21,477 bases of DNA from contig JANMJY010000205.1 of assembly GCA_031371615.1 (NCBI GenBank), forward strand, positions 1 through 21,477, in the 5' to 3' direction. The notes under the pieces were generated by a model. The model was not told the origin of the DNA. It did no database searches and saw only the letters and a program-made list of their open reading frames with translations. The DNA comes from Gaiellasilicea sp031371615. GTDB lineage: Bacteria > Actinomycetota > Thermoleophilia > Gaiellales > Gaiellaceae. Made by a program: the position numbers and the translations under genes. This document shows positions 20,238-21,477 of the stretch, piece by piece; the first letter of the stretch is position 1; the number at the start of each line of letters is the position of its first letter.

Positions 20238-21218
20238 GTGGTCGCCGCCGCTCTCGTCGCAGTGCCGGGCGCCTCGGCGCTGTACCCCTCGCTGAGCCCC
20301 GCACCGGCGCTGCAGGTCTGCTGCGGCTTCACGGCCGAGCTCTACGCCTCTGGGCTCGAGCGTCCGACCGCGCTCGCGTTCGGCCCAGACGGGTTGCTCT
20401 ACGCGACCCAGGAGACCGGCGAGCTCGCCGTGGTCGGCCGCGGCTCCACGAAGCCTCGCGTGGTCGCCCGCGGCTTCGCGACGCCGCTCGGGCTGGCGTG
20501 GGTACGCTCGACGCTCTACGTCTCCGCCCAGGGCTCCGTCACCCGCCTCGTGCTCCGCGACAAGCGCGTCCTCACGCGCCGCAAGATCGTCACACGGCTC
20601 CCGTTCGGCCGGCACCAGCAGGACACGATCGCGCTCGGCCCCGACGGACGGCTCTACCTCGGCAGCGGCTCGACCTGCGACGCCTGCCGGGAGCGGGACC
20701 GCCGCAGCGGCGCGATCCTCTCGTTCAGGCTCGACGGGAGCGACCCGCAAATCGTCGCGACGGGTCTCCGCAACCCATTCGGGCTCGTGTTCGACGGTGA
20801 CACACTCTACGTGTCGGACAACGCGCGCGACGACAAGGGCACGGCCGAGCCGGCCGAGACGATCGTGCGGATCAGGCGCGGCGCGGACTACGGCTGGCCG
20901 CGCTGCTGGGCGAGCTGGCGGCTGCGGCGGCTGCAGGGCTCGTGCCGTGGCGTGACGCCGCCGGTCGCCTATCTCGAGCCCCACTCGTCGGCCGACTCGC
21001 TCGCCCTCTGGGCTGGAACGATGATCGTGAGCGAATGGGGCCAGTACCTGAGCCCGCGCTGGGGCCGGAAGCTCGTCCAGGTGAACGTCCGGACCGGCCA
21101 CTCGTCCACGTTCGCAGACGGCTTCGAGCATCCGCTCGGCCTCGCGGTCGAGGAGCATGGAGGCGTCCTGGCAGGCGACTGGGGCCGCGGCGTGATCTAC
21201 CTGATCAGGAAGCGCTGA
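20238..21218 (+). CDS. Exported PQQ-type sugar (glucose/sorbosone) dehydrogenase-like beta-propeller
   Basis: A 326-aa six-bladed propeller of the soluble glucose/sorbosone dehydrogenase family. Family marks are His126 in GRHQQDTIALGPDGRLYLG (catalytic-base position), GLRNPFG with Arg178-Asn179, YVSDNARDD (about 191-199) and GADYGWPRCW (about 215-224). Such enzymes oxidise sugars with PQQ outside the membrane. It is short for the family, and four cysteines (147, 150, 223, 236) could form disulfides. The start is doubtful. GTG at 20238 is the first standard codon but leaves a signal peptide with no basic n-region (VVAAALVAVPGASA). The hydrophobic and RR-containing codons continue in frame upstream to about 20205, without ATG, GTG or TTG. 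The 3' end overlaps the convergent amidase gene by 22 bases. Confidence 0.8.
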   Translation: MVAAALVAVPGASALYPSLSPAPALQVCCGFTAELYASGLERPTALAFGPDGLLYATQETGELAVVGRGSTKPRVVARGFATPLGLAWVRSTLYVSAQGSVTRLVLRDKRVLTRRKIVTRLPFGRHQQDTIALGPDGRLYLGSGSTCDACRERDRRSGAILSFRLDGSDPQIVATGLRNPFGLVFDGDTLYVSDNARDDKGTAEPAETIVRIRRGADYGWPRCWASWRLRRLQGSCRGVTPPVAYLEPHSSADSLALWAGTMIVSEWGQYLSPRWGRKLVQVNVRTGHSSTFADGFEHPLGLAVEEHGGVLAGDWGRGVIYLIRKR

Positions 21219-21477
21219 GCCGCGCTCGCGAGCGCGCCCGCGATCTTCCGCTGGTAGCCGTCCGAGCGGAGCAGGCCCGATTCGCGCGGGTTCGACATGA
21301 AACCCGTCTCGACGAGGACCGCCGGCACGTCGGCCCAGTTGAACCCGGTCAGGTCGGCACGCTCGACGACGCCGAGATCGCGCGCGCCGGTGGCTGCCAG
21401 GACGTCGCTCTGGACAATCCGGCCGGCTCTTCGACTGGCGGCGTAGATGTCGCTCGTCCAGCCGCGCCGGAAGGCGG
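21197..21477 (-). CDS. N-acetylmuramoyl-L-alanine amidase, C-terminal part (runs off right edge)
   Basis: The last 92 residues of an Amidase_3 (AmiC/CwlM-type) zinc amidase, which cuts the bond between MurNAc and L-Ala in peptidoglycan. The visible part has the family pattern: RDLGVVERADLTGFNW, then VPAVLVETGFMSNPRE with the catalytic Glu in VET, then YQRKIAGAL in the final helix. The zinc-binding His residues would lie to the right, outside the window. The stop is a TAG at 21199-21197, 22 bases inside the convergent sugar dehydrogenase gene. Confidence 0.92.
   Translation of the reverse strand, partial: AFRRGWTSDIYAASRRAGRIVQSDVLAATGARDLGVVERADLTGFNWADVPAVLVETGFMSNPRESGLLRSDGYQRKIAGALASAAQRFLIR
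21221..21236. terminator. 16-bp palindrome after the sugar dehydrogenase, possible terminator
   Basis: CGCGCTCGCGAGCGCG is self-complementary and starts 2 bases after the dehydrogenase stop, inside the last codons of the convergent amidase gene. No U-tract. It mirrors the GC-only dyad found where purA meets its convergent neighbour. Confidence 0.3.

Noticed and set aside
19014..21158. Long minus-strand open frame opposite the two membrane proteins and the sugar dehydrogenase
   Set aside because: Arg/Ala/Pro-rich shadow; the plus-strand frames have membrane segments, a signal peptide and the GLRNP/YGW motifs.

Overview
The window is high-GC bacterial chromosome with a core-gene layout. The order rpsF-ssb-rpsR-rplI-dnaB-(small gene)-purA, the short-form SSB ending in DDDIPF, the strong GC bias, frequent GTG/TTG starts and many apparently leaderless starts suggest a deep-branching actinobacterium. 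Class Thermoleophilia (Gaiellales/Solirubrobacterales) is my best guess, from protein flavour only. I see no tRNA, rRNA, CRISPR array, insertion sequence or prophage, and no gene-free stretch longer than about 200 bases.

Layout. 1-873 (-): the N-terminal 291 codons of purL; the gene runs off the left edge. 927-3195 (+): two tandem EamA/DMT exporters and a GNAT acetyltransferase, each overlapping the next by 4 bases. 3189-5059 (-): a secreted alpha/beta hydrolase and an M24 (Xaa-Pro-type) peptidase. 5080-6048 (+): a glyoxalase and a MOSC protein. 6045-6158 (-): a relic of the C-terminus of a Ku (NHEJ) gene. 6244-6513 (+): a small unknown protein. 6528-10885 (-): purD, purB, purC, purS, purQ, the last four overlapping end to end. 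11001-11909 (+): an AEC transporter. 11906-13267 (-): a 7-TM HD-GYP protein, divergent from a secreted unknown protein (13422-14072, +) that has a sigma-28-like promoter. 14080-16963 (-): purA, a 70-aa zinc-ribbon-like protein and dnaB. 17154-19051 (-): rplI, rpsR, ssb, rpsF. 19170-21218 (+): two small membrane proteins and a PQQ-type sugar dehydrogenase. 21197-21477 (-): the C-terminal end of an N-acetylmuramoyl-L-alanine amidase.

How it fits together. Two housekeeping blocks dominate: de novo purine synthesis (purD/B/C/S/Q/L plus purA for the AMP branch) and the replication/translation block rpsF-ssb-rpsR-rplI-dnaB. purL is separated from purSQ by about 5.7 kb of unrelated accessory genes.

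There is no obvious new defence or mobile system. The more interesting signals are regulatory and evolutionary. (i) A -10-like TAnnnT hexamer recurs 6-8 bases upstream of many start codons, which points to leaderless mRNAs and to a CTG start for purL. (ii) The rplI-dnaB gap holds a LexA-type box, DnaA-box-like sites and a perfect 36-bp palindrome. (iii) A 13-codon uORF with a CxxC motif is folded into a 13-bp hairpin directly before rpsR, which encodes a zinc-type S18. (iv) A Ku C-terminal relic. (v) A sigma-28-like promoter in front of a lineage-specific secreted jelly-roll-like protein, next to an HD-GYP gene with an altered metal ligand.
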